From NCBI RefSeq assembly GCF_002973525.1, contig NZ_PVEN01000001.1, positions 1,116,001 to 1,180,000 on the forward strand: a stretch of DNA of 64,000 nucleotides, written 5' to 3'. The DNA comes from Paraburkholderia sp. BL21I4N1. Its GTDB lineage: Bacteria; Pseudomonadota; Gammaproteobacteria; Burkholderiales; Burkholderiaceae. The number at the start of each line of letters is the position of its first letter. Position 1 is the first letter of the stretch. The notes beneath the pieces are model-generated. The model did not search any database. It was not told the origin of the DNA and saw nothing but the letters and a program-made list of their open reading frames with translations. Made by a program: the position numbers and the translations under genes. Below are positions 27,088 through 35,719 of the stretch, piece after piece.

Positions 27088-27593
27088 TGATCGCACTTTC
27101 ACCAGACCGCACCACCTTCCGCGAGGCCATGGCGCGTATCGGGGCGGCAGTTAATATCATCACCACCACGACCACCACTGGCGATGTCGGCATGACGGTG
27201 TCCGCAGTCTGCTCAGTGACCGACGATCCGGCCACCGTGCTCGTCTGCATTGGCCGATCCAGCCGTCAATATCATCACTTCAGCACGGCGGGCATCATCT
27301 GCATCAATGTGCTCTCTCACGAGCATGAGGTGCTGTCGCCGATCTTTGCGGGCAAAGGGGATATCGGCATGACCGAGCGTTTCACGCACGGTAAATGGAT
27401 CCGCCTCGCCACAGGCGCGCCAGTGCTGGAATCCGCAGCCGCGAGTCTGGACTGTACGGTGAGCCGAAGCGTCGATATTGGCACGCATACGGTTTTTTTC
27501 TGCGCGGTGCAGGCCGTGCATCTCGGTTCCTCGGTCTCGGGTCTCGTGTATCACGGGCGCGCTTACCATCGGATTCCGCAGAAGCAGGCCTGA
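27087..27593 (+). CDS. Flavin reductase family protein (HpaC-like)
   Basis: The 168-residue protein is a short-chain FMN reductase of the HpaC/Flavin_Reduct type: 'FREAMARIGAAVNIITT', 'GMTVSAVCSVTDDPATVLVCIGRSSR', 'GIICINVLSHEHEVLS' and the closing 'LVYHGRAYHRI'. Such enzymes supply free FMNH2 or FADH2 to monooxygenases. Its GTG start overlaps the ligase stop by one base. It most likely serves the luciferase-like monooxygenase encoded at 23238, making a two-component system. Confidence 0.92.
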   Translation: MIALSPDRTTFREAMARIGAAVNIITTTTTTGDVGMTVSAVCSVTDDPATVLVCIGRSSRQYHHFSTAGIICINVLSHEHEVLSPIFAGKGDIGMTERFTHGKWIRLATGAPVLESAAASLDCTVSRSVDIGTHTVFFCAVQAVHLGSSVSGLVYHGRAYHRIPQKQA

Positions 27594-28166
27594 AACGATC
27601 GAAGTAAAATTTCTTCTCACCCACCGTTCACGCTTCGCGGCGGGACGTCACGATAGCTTCCCCGCTAATAGATGCGCGGCCAATCAAAATAATCAATAGC
27701 CGCCGCTCCACGCCGACAATCCACCTGCTGCTCGATACACCCAACGCAGATCGCAGTCCCAGCGGCGCTCGCCCGCACTCGCGTTCTAACGCACTGCATG
27801 CGGTAGAACCGGGTGTCGGCTTGCCGCTGGCTTGTGAAACGCACGTGAAGCGGTAGCGAAAACTCTGGCTGTTTTTGGCGATAAGTTGTCATCTTCCATA
27901 AATTCAGATTGGACGGTTCCCGATAAAGTATCACTCATGGAAATGCTTCAAAGCACCCGTGGTCCAGATCTTTTCGTCGGAGAGCCCGTCATCGTGAAGA
28001 ATATCTTTTCGCTAGTCGCAAAGACGATAGCGTCCCTCTGCGCTATCCAGAAGCTGGACATCATTGTCTGCAACTCAGCGGGGCAGGAAATACCGTATGC
28101 CCTGTTGTTCACCATGTACGGTTACATCTGATTGCGAAACTGCTGCTTTACAAAGAAGGAATTTTT
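27594..28166. other. Intergenic region downstream of flavin reductase
   Basis: About 570 bp, more AT-rich than its surroundings. The only open frame of note is a possible 64-residue protein (27937-28131). No clear terminator was found after the flavin reductase gene. An AAGGAATTTTT ribosome binding site precedes the DUF4148 gene at the right end. Confidence 0.4.
27937..28131 (+). CDS. Possible small hypothetical protein
   Basis: An open frame of 64 residues starting at ATG 27937 with a hydrophobic middle (IVKNIFSLVAKTIASLCAI). No family is recognised and no convincing ribosome binding site is seen. It stands in an otherwise empty region of lower GC content. It could be a chance frame. Confidence 0.2.
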   Translation: MEMLQSTRGPDLFVGEPVIVKNIFSLVAKTIASLCAIQKLDIIVCNSAGQEIPYALLFTMYGYI

Positions 28167-28451
28167 ATGAAAGCGATGATTGCAACTGCGCTCAGCTTGG
28201 CGATTTTCTTTCCGTTGGCCGCAAGCGCCGAGACCGACAATGCAAACCTCCCGGGCGTGGTGGTTGTGGGTAAGAAGACGCGCGCCGAGGTACGCGCCGA
28301 ACTCGTCCAGGCCGAACATGACGGCTGGATTTCAGCAACGAAGCAACGGGCCTATCCACCGGCTCCGGAACAGATTGGCCGGAACCGGAATATATATGAC
28401 GCTGGTGTTCGCATGACACCGACCTACCAGGCATTGAGCCAGCAACCCTGA
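28167..28451 (+). CDS. DUF4148 domain-containing small secreted protein
   Basis: A 94-residue protein with an N-terminal signal peptide (about residues 1-21, ending ASA-E) and the DUF4148 core 'TRAEVRAELVQAEHDGWI' followed by 'AYPPAPEQIGRN'. DUF4148 proteins are short periplasmic proteins, abundant in Burkholderiaceae and without known function. A ribosome binding site AAGGAATTTTT precedes the ATG. It converges with a porin gene. Confidence 0.9.
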   Translation: MKAMIATALSLAIFFPLAASAETDNANLPGVVVVGKKTRAEVRAELVQAEHDGWISATKQRAYPPAPEQIGRNRNIYDAGVRMTPTYQALSQQP

Positions 28452-28529
28452 GAGACGGGCGCGGCGCTAGCATTCAGGTCGTGAAATGCCGGCGCGTGGT
28501 TCGATCGGAGTATTGACGGGATGGCCTTT

Positions 28530-29702
28530 CTAGAATTTGTGGCGGATAGCCAACCTATAAATCATCTGGTGGTTGTTCGACGAATCTCCGGATCCGCCAA
28601 TGTCGGCGACTGCAGGCGCGCCCGTCGACGAGGTGCCTGAAGCACGTTGCCAGCCCCCCGAGAAATACACATCCGTGCGTTTCGACAGCAGATAGTCCAC
28701 GAGAAACGCTGCCTGATTGTAGTGCTGGTTACCGACGATGTTGCCCTGTGCCGTGGTTACGCCGCGGGCGTTCATATAGTCATACATCACGCCGACCGAA
28801 AATGCCGGCGTGATGCGATAACTCAAACCGATATCGTAGTTGTTGAAGACCGCCGTACCGTTCCGAAACGAGAGCCCCAGGTTGGCGTACTGAACGTTCG
28901 AGTAAGAGGCGCTGATCGCCGCGTTGCCGATCGTGTAGGTCGCGGCGACAACAGCATCCTGATACGCCTGCGCAACCTGGTAAGCCGAATTCAGGGAGTT
29001 GGCTAGCAGGTTGAAGCCGCTTGCGTACGCAGTGAACCAGCCGCTTCCCGGCGTCGAGGTCGGATGTTTGAAGTAGTCGAATGCTGCGCCGATCTGAAGC
29101 GGGCCATGGGTGTAGCCCGCGCCGATAGAGTAGCCCGATGTGGACGTAAAGTCGCCGGGTATGCCGCCAAGACTGTATTCGGCCCCGAAGGAAAAGCCAT
29201 GAAAATCCGGACTCATATAACGCACGGAATTGTTGAATCGCACGCTGTTGCCGACATTGTCGAGGTCTCCCGGGTGCCCGCCAGGCAGGTCTCCAACGGC
29301 TGCGGAGCCCGCGAGGAATTCGGGGAAATACCACACCATGTCGTATTGACGACCCGCGGTGAGCGAGCCGTAGGCGTCGCTGCTCAGTCCGACGAAGGCC
29401 TGGCGGCCAAAGGCCGTGCCTCCCTGAGCGAATTGTCCGTTATTCACGTTGATGCCGGATTCAAGGGTAAAAATGGCTTTAAAGCCGCCTCCCAGATCTT
29501 CTTTGCCGATCAACCCCCAGCGACTGCCGTCGATGCCGTCCAGCGAGTCCATATAAATCGCTTTGCCGCCACCCACGTTGGTCTGGTAATGAAGACCGTT
29601 GTCGATCTCTCCGTAGAGCATGACACTACTCTGGCTATGGGCCAGCGAACTGGCAAGCCCCACGAGCGAGCCAACAATGATTTCCTTTTTTTTCGTTTTC
29701 AC
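28530..29702 (-). CDS. Gram-negative porin (OmpC-like)
   Basis: The 390-residue outer-membrane protein has a signal peptide and the betaproteobacterial porin opening 'SSVMLYGEIDNGLHYQTN', the constriction-loop segment '..GFKAIFTLESGINVNNGQFAQGGTAFGRQAFVGLSSDAYG', and a C-terminal Phe (KF end) typical of BAM substrates. It is a general trimeric diffusion channel. The GTG at 29702 is chosen because GGAG lies six bases upstream and VKTKKK begins a normal signal peptide. It is divergent from an AraC gene and may be the uptake port for the nearby pathway's substrate. Confidence 0.92.
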   Translation of the reverse strand: MKTKKKEIIVGSLVGLASSLAHSQSSVMLYGEIDNGLHYQTNVGGGKAIYMDSLDGIDGSRWGLIGKEDLGGGFKAIFTLESGINVNNGQFAQGGTAFGRQAFVGLSSDAYGSLTAGRQYDMVWYFPEFLAGSAAVGDLPGGHPGDLDNVGNSVRFNNSVRYMSPDFHGFSFGAEYSLGGIPGDFTSTSGYSIGAGYTHGPLQIGAAFDYFKHPTSTPGSGWFTAYASGFNLLANSLNSAYQVAQAYQDAVVAATYTIGNAAISASYSNVQYANLGLSFRNGTAVFNNYDIGLSYRITPAFSVGVMYDYMNARGVTTAQGNIVGNQHYNQAAFLVDYLLSKRTDVYFSGGWQRASGTSSTGAPAVADIGGSGDSSNNHQMIYRLAIRHKF

Positions 29703-30056
29703 AAGATCTCCAGACGTCAGTCGAATGAATTCTGTCAGGCATAAATGCATGTCGATAAATCACATCAATTTGCACGTTGCGGGGATTTTTATCGGGTCGC
29801 CTGCGTCGTGATTTAATTGGAATGCATGGAGAAATATTGCCGCAGTTCAAGCAGAATTTTCTATTCTTGTGCTATTGCAGTTGGGTTCTGGTCAGCAGAT
29901 TGTGCGGTGGGAGCCGTCAATCGAAGCGCAATTCGTGGTGGGTCGCGCGACGAGAAGTTGGGTCGGCAATCGACGGTTTGCCTAACGGTAAAACGCCGGG
30001 TTATTTTTCGTGTGGATGTCGCTACAATGGCAGCATGTCGCTGAAAAAAGCTAGAT
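29703..30056. other. Divergent promoter region of porin and AraC genes
   Basis: About 350 bp of low-GC sequence without a supported gene. It should contain the promoters of the porin gene (minus) and the AraC gene (plus). A weak dyad GTTTGC-CTAACG-GTAAAA near 29976-29993 resembles the palindromes of the 6-10 kb region but has mismatches. Confidence 0.35.
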
Positions 30057-30869
30057 ATGGATCGTTACCTTAGCCTTCCCGATCTTGACGATCCCGATAA
30101 AATCGATCGCCCAGCAGTGTCGCTTCGCATGCAACTCGACGAGCATGTCGAGGAAATTCCGGTTCACAAGCATCGAAAGGGGCAATTGGTACTGGCGTTA
30201 CACGGCGCCGTAACCTGCCAGGTCGCGGGTGCGTTGTGGATCGTGCCGCCGCAATGCGGGGTCTGGATTCCCGGCGACATGCCGCATAGCAACCGTGCCA
30301 CGCCCAACGCGCAGCTTTGTTATCTGTTCGCCGAGCCGGGTATTGTCGATTTGCCCAAAGATTGCTGCACGCTGTCCATTTCACCCATGGTGCGCGAGAT
30401 CATTCTTTATCTGGCAGCGGCGCCGCTTGACTATGAGAAGGGCGGACATATCGACCAGCTTGCACGTGTGTTATTGCGCGAGTTGAGTTTGATGCCGGTC
30501 GAACGCCTCTATTTGCCCTTTACCGATCATCCGAAAATCCGTCAGATCGCCGACGCGTTGAACGCCAACCCCGGCGACCGCAGCACCATTTCGCAATGGG
30601 GCAAGCGTCTGGCAATGAGCGAGCGTTCGCTGGCAAGACTCGTCGTTAATGAAACAGGGCTGACTTTTGGCCGATGGCGACAGCAGTTGCAATTGTTGGT
30701 CGCCGTGCGTGAACTCGCCGGCGGCGCGTCTGTTCAACGCGTATCCGACGAACTTGGCTATGAATCGGTGACGGCTTTTATCACCATGTTCAAGAAAGCG
30801 CTCGGACATCCGCCGGGCCGTTACTTTACCGCGCTAGCGCGCAGCCAGTCGCAGGCTGCACGCGAATAG
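30057..30869 (+). CDS. AraC-family regulator with N-terminal cupin domain
   Basis: A 270-residue regulator of the same type as the one at 20351: cupin blocks 'EIPVHKHRKGQLVLALHGAVTC' and 'WIVPPQCGVWIPGDMPHSN', then the AraC HTH pair with 'LAMSERSLARLVVNETGLTFGRWRQQLQLL' and '..YESVTAFITMFKKALGHPPG'. Its start has only a weak ribosome binding site. It faces away from the porin gene and may control that porin, possibly with the pathway genes to the left. Confidence 0.88.
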   Translation: MDRYLSLPDLDDPDKIDRPAVSLRMQLDEHVEEIPVHKHRKGQLVLALHGAVTCQVAGALWIVPPQCGVWIPGDMPHSNRATPNAQLCYLFAEPGIVDLPKDCCTLSISPMVREIILYLAAAPLDYEKGGHIDQLARVLLRELSLMPVERLYLPFTDHPKIRQIADALNANPGDRSTISQWGKRLAMSERSLARLVVNETGLTFGRWRQQLQLLVAVRELAGGASVQRVSDELGYESVTAFITMFKKALGHPPGRYFTALARSQSQAARE

Positions 30870-31279
30870 CGTGTCGACCGGCGCGCAAAGCCCTCGCCGA
30901 ATGTATCGCACCAGCGTCAAACCGTTTCGTAGCTGCCGTGGCATAGGTACTGCTGTCCCAACATGACGCTCGACGAATTCCTGCTGCTCAAGATGTGCGA
31001 CTCGACGGGCGGCATTGCGCGTCTGATCGCGCATACGGCCCTGGACGATCGCGCGTCGCCGCCCGACGCCACGCTACACAGAAGCATCGAATGGCGCGCG
31101 TCGCTGTTTTTATCCGCTGGGGCGGAGCCTCTGCTGCAGCAACGCTGAATCCGCGATATCGAAAGCGGGAAATCTTGTTTGGTCGTGATCGTCGGCTTCG
31201 TTAGCATTCGACGATTGGCGCTTTGACGCACGCACACGCCCGCCCGACGTTTTTCCACGACTTTAGCCTCTCTTTCGAT
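30870..31279. other. Intergenic region before MmgE/PrpD gene
   Basis: About 410 bp. An open frame of 61 residues (30963-31148, beginning MTLDEFLLLK) lies on the plus strand, without a family match or a ribosome binding site that I can defend. Nothing else is recognised. Confidence 0.3.
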
Positions 31280-32653
31280 ATGTCACGCCTCCCCGTATCC
31301 ATTCACACGGCGCCAACTGCGGGCATCACCCGGCAACTGGCCGCCGCGATCGCCCACGCGGTTCCATCGTCCGACCCGACCGCGATCGCCGCGGCACGGC
31401 GTGGCCTTCTCGACTTTCTTGCCGCCGCGTTCGCCGGTGCCGACGATGCGGCCTACCGTAAATTGCTGGCCGTCAACGGCACGGATTCGCGCGGCGCGGC
31501 GGCGGTGATTGGCAGCGCGGCGCAGGCGTCGGCGCAACAGGCCGCGTTGCTCAACGGCTACGCGGGCCATGCGCTCGATTACGACGACGTACATAGTAGC
31601 GTGCGCGGCCACCCTTCGACGGTGCTGCTGCCCGCGCTGTTCGCGGTGGCGCAGGAGCAGGGCAGCAGCGCGCTCGAACTGCTCGACGCTTACGTGGTCG
31701 GCGTCGAAACGATGGCGCGTCTCGGGCTGGCGCTCGGCAGCCGTCACTATGAGCAGGGCTTCCATAACACCGCGACGCTCGGCGCTTTGGGTGCGGCTGC
31801 TGCCGTCTCGTTTCTGCTGAAGTTCGACGCGCAGGCCGTCGACAACGCGCTGGGTCTGGCGGCCACTCAGGCGGCCGGACTGCGCGTGCAGTTCGGCAGC
31901 GAGGCGAAGCCGCTGCACGCGGGTCTCGCGGCGCGAGCCGGCGTGTTCGCGGCGGAGTTGACCGCTGCGGGTTTGCATGGCGTTGCGGATGCGCTTGACG
32001 GGCCGATCGGTTTTTTCGCGGTGTTCAGCGGCGGCGCCGCGCAGCCGGAACGCGTACTCGATGGCTGGGGTGCGCCGTGGCAAATCGCGAGCCCGGGGCT
32101 CTATTTCAAACCGTGGCCGTGTTGTACCGCCACTCACTATGCGGTGCATGCCGCGCTGAGCTTGCGTGAAACGCACAAGCTCACGTCGCACGACATCGAA
32201 CGCGTGACCGTGACCTTTCCGCCGGGTGGCGACACGCCGCTGTCGAATCATCTACCTGCGACCGGTCTGGAAGCGCGGTTCAGCGTCGAATACGCGGTCG
32301 CCGCCGCGCTGACGGACGGCTCGCCGGGCGTCGCGACGTTCGCCGACGTGCCGGTGCGCGACGATCTGCTGGCGCTGGCCACCCGTGTGAAGCGCCGTCA
32401 CGACGACACCGCCGAGCGCGCGTCGACCGATCCCACGACACGGTTTTCGACCGTTGAAATCGCCTTGCGCAACGGGACGGTGATGAGCCACAAGGCCGAT
32501 CGTCTTCACAGCGCGGAAGATCTCCCCGCGAAATTCGCCGACGCCACGGGGCATGCCGACGCGCTCGCCTTCGTTCCCGCCTTGATCGACACGATGCATT
32601 CCGCAGCCGATCTCGCCACTCTCTTCAAAGCTTTCGCAGCCAATCGCGTATGA
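31280..32653 (+). CDS. MmgE/PrpD family protein
   Basis: The 457-residue protein is of the 2-methylcitrate dehydratase/iminodisuccinate epimerase/aconitate decarboxylase superfamily. Signatures are 'RGLLDFLAAAFAGADDAAY', 'LLNGYAGHALDYDDVHSSVRGHPSTVLLPALFAVAQEQG', 'KPLHAGLAARAGVFAAELTAAG' and 'YFKPWPCCTATHYAVHAAL'. Bacterial members lyse or isomerise hydroxy- and amino-dicarboxylates. ATG 31280 is chosen; a TTG at 31223 would add a hydrophilic leader. Its stop overlaps the start of the next monooxygenase gene (ATGA), and the pair forms one unit. Confidence 0.88.
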   Translation: MSRLPVSIHTAPTAGITRQLAAAIAHAVPSSDPTAIAAARRGLLDFLAAAFAGADDAAYRKLLAVNGTDSRGAAAVIGSAAQASAQQAALLNGYAGHALDYDDVHSSVRGHPSTVLLPALFAVAQEQGSSALELLDAYVVGVETMARLGLALGSRHYEQGFHNTATLGALGAAAAVSFLLKFDAQAVDNALGLAATQAAGLRVQFGSEAKPLHAGLAARAGVFAAELTAAGLHGVADALDGPIGFFAVFSGGAAQPERVLDGWGAPWQIASPGLYFKPWPCCTATHYAVHAALSLRETHKLTSHDIERVTVTFPPGGDTPLSNHLPATGLEARFSVEYAVAAALTDGSPGVATFADVPVRDDLLALATRVKRRHDDTAERASTDPTTRFSTVEIALRNGTVMSHKADRLHSAEDLPAKFADATGHADALAFVPALIDTMHSAADLATLFKAFAANRV

Positions 32654-33981
32654 CCACGACCAACAGCAACGCCGCCCGCCGCCAGATGCGGCTTGGGCTC
32701 TTTATTCAGGGCGCCGGGCATCATGTCGCCGGCTGGCGTCATCCCGACGCGCAGGCGGGCAGCGAAAATCTCGCACTGATGCAACGCATCACACAGACCG
32801 CCGAGCGAGCCAAATTCGACATGGTGTTTCTTGCCGACGGCCTGACGAGCGGACCCGATGCGCATCCGTCGATGGCGATGCGCATCGAGCCGTTATGCCT
32901 GCTGTCGGCGCTCGCGATGGGCACGCGTCACATTGGCCTCGCGGCCACCGCGTCGACCACTTACAGCGAGCCATATCATGTGGCGCGCGCGTTCGCGTCG
33001 CTCGATCATCTGAGCGGTGGTCGCGCGGCGTGGAACGTTGTCACGACTTCGTACGATCGCACGGCGGCGAATTTCACGCGCGGCAATCATCCGGAGCACG
33101 CGCTGCGTTACGACATGGCGGGTGAATTCGTCGATGTGGTCAAAGGCCTGTGGGATAGCTGGGACGACGACGCGCTCGTCAGGGACAAGGCCAGCGGCGT
33201 TTACTACGATCCGGCGAAAGTCCACTCGCTGAACCATGAGGGGCGTTTCTTCTCGGTCAAAGGTCCCCTGAATGCGTCGCGGCCGCCGCAGGGGCATCCG
33301 GTGGTCATTCAGGCCGGCTCATCGGGGCCAGGGCAGGATCTGGCCGCACGGACCGCCGAGGTGGTCTTCACTGCGCAACAAACGCTCGACGAAGCGCAGA
33401 CGTTCTATCGCGATCTCAAAGGCCGTCTGCCGAAGTTCGGCCGCGAGGGCGCGCAACTGCACGTGATGCCCGGCGTATTTCCGGTGATCGGCCGAACCGA
33501 GCAGGAAGCGAAAGACAAGTACGCGCAATTGCAGCAATGGACCGATACGACGGGCGCGTTGTCGTTGCTGTCGGACCGGCTCGGTCACGACGTGTCGAAG
33601 TATCCGCTCGATGGTCCGCTGCCTGAACTGCCCGAATCGGACCAATTGAAAAGCCGGGCCAAATTGCTGACCGATCTGGCTCGCCGCGAGAACCTCACGT
33701 TGCGCGAGCTGTATTACCTGGTTGCCGGTGCGCGTGGGCATCGGATCGTGTGGGGCACGCCTGTGCAGGTTGCCGACGCGCTCGAAGAGTGGTTTACCGG
33801 CGAAGCCGCCGACGGTTTCAACATCATGCCGCCGTACTTCCCGGGCGGTCTCGACGACTTCGTCGAACTCGTCGTGCCTGAGTTGCAACGGCGTGGACTG
33901 TTTCGCACCGAGTACAGCGGGACGACGTTGCGCGATCATCTCGGCTTGCAAAGACCCGAAAGCCGGTACGCGGCGGGTTGA
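32650..33981 (+). CDS. LLM-class monooxygenase, NtaA/SnaA/DszA family
   Basis: The 443-residue protein belongs to the NtaA/DszA group of FMNH2-dependent monooxygenases (nitrilotriacetate, sulfone or EDTA oxidation). Recognisable blocks are 'RLGLFIQGAGHHVAGWRHPDAQAG', 'FDMVFLADGL', 'LSGGRAAWNVVTTSYDRTAANF', 'RYDMAGEFVDVVKGLWDSWDDDA' and 'GSSGPGQDLAARTAEVVFTAQQ'. It needs reduced flavin from a reductase encoded elsewhere. Coupled to the MmgE/PrpD gene and next to a polar-amino-acid ABC importer, it may oxidise an imported amine or sulfur compound. The exact substrate is unknown. Confidence 0.92.
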   Translation: MTTTNSNAARRQMRLGLFIQGAGHHVAGWRHPDAQAGSENLALMQRITQTAERAKFDMVFLADGLTSGPDAHPSMAMRIEPLCLLSALAMGTRHIGLAATASTTYSEPYHVARAFASLDHLSGGRAAWNVVTTSYDRTAANFTRGNHPEHALRYDMAGEFVDVVKGLWDSWDDDALVRDKASGVYYDPAKVHSLNHEGRFFSVKGPLNASRPPQGHPVVIQAGSSGPGQDLAARTAEVVFTAQQTLDEAQTFYRDLKGRLPKFGREGAQLHVMPGVFPVIGRTEQEAKDKYAQLQQWTDTTGALSLLSDRLGHDVSKYPLDGPLPELPESDQLKSRAKLLTDLARRENLTLRELYYLVAGARGHRIVWGTPVQVADALEEWFTGEAADGFNIMPPYFPGGLDDFVELVVPELQRRGLFRTEYSGTTLRDHLGLQRPESRYAAG

Positions 33982-33991
33982 GAAAGCGAAC

Positions 33992-34032
33992 AAAAGACGC
34001 GGCGCGTGGGCCTCCATGCGCCGCGTCTTTTT
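33992..34032. terminator. Bidirectional rho-independent terminator
   Basis: AAAAGACGCGGCGC and GCGCCGCGTCTTTT form a 14-bp perfect stem with a 12-base loop, preceded by an A-run and followed by a T-run. It sits between the convergent monooxygenase (ends 33981) and ABC ATPase (ends 34084) genes and can terminate both transcripts. Confidence 0.9.
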
Positions 34033-34083
34033 ACGTCGAATCACATTCTCTATCGGCGCGACTCTACCTCGAGCCAACCGCCC

Positions 34084-34929
34084 TCAGATCGCGAAGCGAC
34101 TCAAATCCAGTTTCAACGGCATCCGCACCGGCGCCTCACGCGGCACGTCCGCAACCGTCGTAGGTGCAAGAAACGCCTGCGTCCGCGGATTCACCGGCGC
34201 GCGAAACACCTGCGCCGCAGTGCCGTGCTCGACCACCACGCCGGCCTCGGTAAAATACACCACGTCGCTGACTTCTTCCGCGAAACGCATTTCATGCGTG
34301 ACGAGCACGCAGGTCATGCCATCCCTGACGAGATCGCGGATCACGGTCAGTACTTCGCCGACTGTCTCGGGATCGAGCGCCGACGTCACTTCGTCGAACA
34401 GGATCAAATCCGGTTCCATCGCCAGCGCGCGAGCGATCGCGACACGCTGCTGCTGACCGCCGGACAACTCGCCCGGATACGCGTGGGCCTTGTGCGCGAG
34501 CCGTACTTTCTCCAGCAGATCGTAAGCGGTGCGTTTCGCGGCGGCTTTATCGCGGCCGAGAATACGCACGGGCGCCACGATCAGATTGTCGAGCACGCTC
34601 AGATGCGGAAACAGGTTGTACTGCTGAAACACGAAGCCAACCCGCTTGCGCAGTTCGATTTCCGCGCGTTCGGATGCGAGCTGGTCGACCCGCGTACCGT
34701 CCACTTCAATCTCGCCTTGCTGCGGCTTCAGCAGCCCCGTGATGCAACGAAGAATGGTCGACTTGCCCGACCCGGACGGCCCGATGATCGACACCGCCTG
34801 GCCGCGCAACACGTCGAGATCGATGCCCCTGAGCACGGGGTTCGCACCGAACGCAAGGTGCACGTCACGCAAACGCACTAGCGGGCGCGGGGCGGAAGGA
34901 GCGGCGAGCAGGCTGTCAGCTGAAGGCAT
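34084..34929 (-). CDS. Polar amino acid ABC transporter, ATP-binding protein
   Basis: The 281-residue ATPase has Walker A 'GPSGSGKST', signature 'LSGGQQQRVAIARAL', Walker B 'LILFDEVTSALDP' and the His switch 'LVTHEM', in the pattern of GlnQ/HisP-type amino acid importers. The ATG at 34929 overlaps the upstream permease gene. It energises the two permeases encoded next on the same strand. The family imports amino acids and related compounds such as cystine or opines. Confidence 0.92.
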   Translation of the reverse strand: MPSADSLLAAPSAPRPLVRLRDVHLAFGANPVLRGIDLDVLRGQAVSIIGPSGSGKSTILRCITGLLKPQQGEIEVDGTRVDQLASERAEIELRKRVGFVFQQYNLFPHLSVLDNLIVAPVRILGRDKAAAKRTAYDLLEKVRLAHKAHAYPGELSGGQQQRVAIARALAMEPDLILFDEVTSALDPETVGEVLTVIRDLVRDGMTCVLVTHEMRFAEEVSDVVYFTEAGVVVEHGTAAQVFRAPVNPRTQAFLAPTTVADVPREAPVRMPLKLDLSRFAI

Positions 34930-35719
34930 GGCGTTTTTCGATGAAACGGGTAAGACGCGCAATCGGGTAGCAGTAAACGAAGAACAACCCGAGCACGGTG
35001 AAATAGACCACGACCGTGAAATCCGCGCGCGCCACCGTATTGCTGGCCACCTGCGCGGTGTCTAGCAGATCGTGCACGCCGACCAGCGACGCGAGCGCGG
35101 TGGCCATCGTGATGCTGGCGTAAAGGTTCATCCACGGTGGCAGCATGCGTCGCACGCACTGCGGCAGAATGATCCAGCGGAATATCTGCGTGCGGCTGAA
35201 CGCGAGCGAGCGCGCGGCGTCCCATTGCGCGTGCGGAATCGACTGGATAGCGCCGCGGAAGATCTCCGCGAAGTTGGCGCTCGCGGGCAGCGCGAGACCA
35301 AGCGTGACCTTGATCCAGTCGGGAAAGGGCAGCGAAACATGGCCGATGTCGATTTCGAACGGGAACACGTAGGTGGAAAAATAGATCAGCACGAGCAGCG
35401 GGGCGTTGCGGAACACCTGCACATAGGCGCGCGTGACGACCCGCACGGGCCACAGCGGCGACACCAGCAACACGCCGAGCACGAGACCGGCCAGCGTGCC
35501 GAGCGCGATCGCAATCAGGCTGATTTCGACGTTGACCCACAGCGATTCGACGAGTGCCGGCGTCCATGTGACGAGCGCGGCCAGGGCCGTATGAAAACGG
35601 CCCGCCACCACCTCATGCTCGGCGAGCGCGAGCAGCGCGGCAACGGCCACGACGGCGAGCAGCGTGGCAGGGCGACGCCGCTCGTCGCGCGCGGCTGGGG
35701 CGAGCGTGTCAGTGGCCAT
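34916..35719 (-). CDS. Polar amino acid ABC transporter, permease
   Basis: The 267-residue inner-membrane protein carries a BPD_transp_1 domain in the HisMQ pattern: 'VNVEISLIAIALGTLAGLVLG', 'YVQVFRNAPLLVLIYFSTYV' and the ATPase-contact loop around 'IFRGAIQSIPHAQWDAARSLAFSR'. Residues 1-60 hold an extra N-terminal helix. It overlaps the other permease gene upstream and the ATPase gene downstream, and forms a heterodimer with that permease. Confidence 0.92.
   Translation of the reverse strand: MATDTLAPAARDERRRPATLLAVVAVAALLALAEHEVVAGRFHTALAALVTWTPALVESLWVNVEISLIAIALGTLAGLVLGVLLVSPLWPVRVVTRAYVQVFRNAPLLVLIYFSTYVFPFEIDIGHVSLPFPDWIKVTLGLALPASANFAEIFRGAIQSIPHAQWDAARSLAFSRTQIFRWIILPQCVRRMLPPWMNLYASITMATALASLVGVHDLLDTAQVASNTVARADFTVVVYFTVLGLFFVYCYPIARLTRFIEKRHAFS

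Noticed and set aside
28452..28529. Hairpin between DUF4148 and porin genes as a terminator
   Set aside because: The stem is interrupted (GCATT/AATGC and outer CGCG pairs) and has no T-run; too weak to list.
29976..29993. Third copy of the TTTAC-N6-GTAAA palindrome near the AraC gene at 30057
   Set aside because: The left arm reads TTTGC and the spacer differs, so it does not reach the similarity of the other two sites.
31283..32251. Minus-strand 322-residue frame opposite the MmgE/PrpD gene
   Set aside because: Arg-rich shadow; the plus-strand protein matches a family over its whole length.
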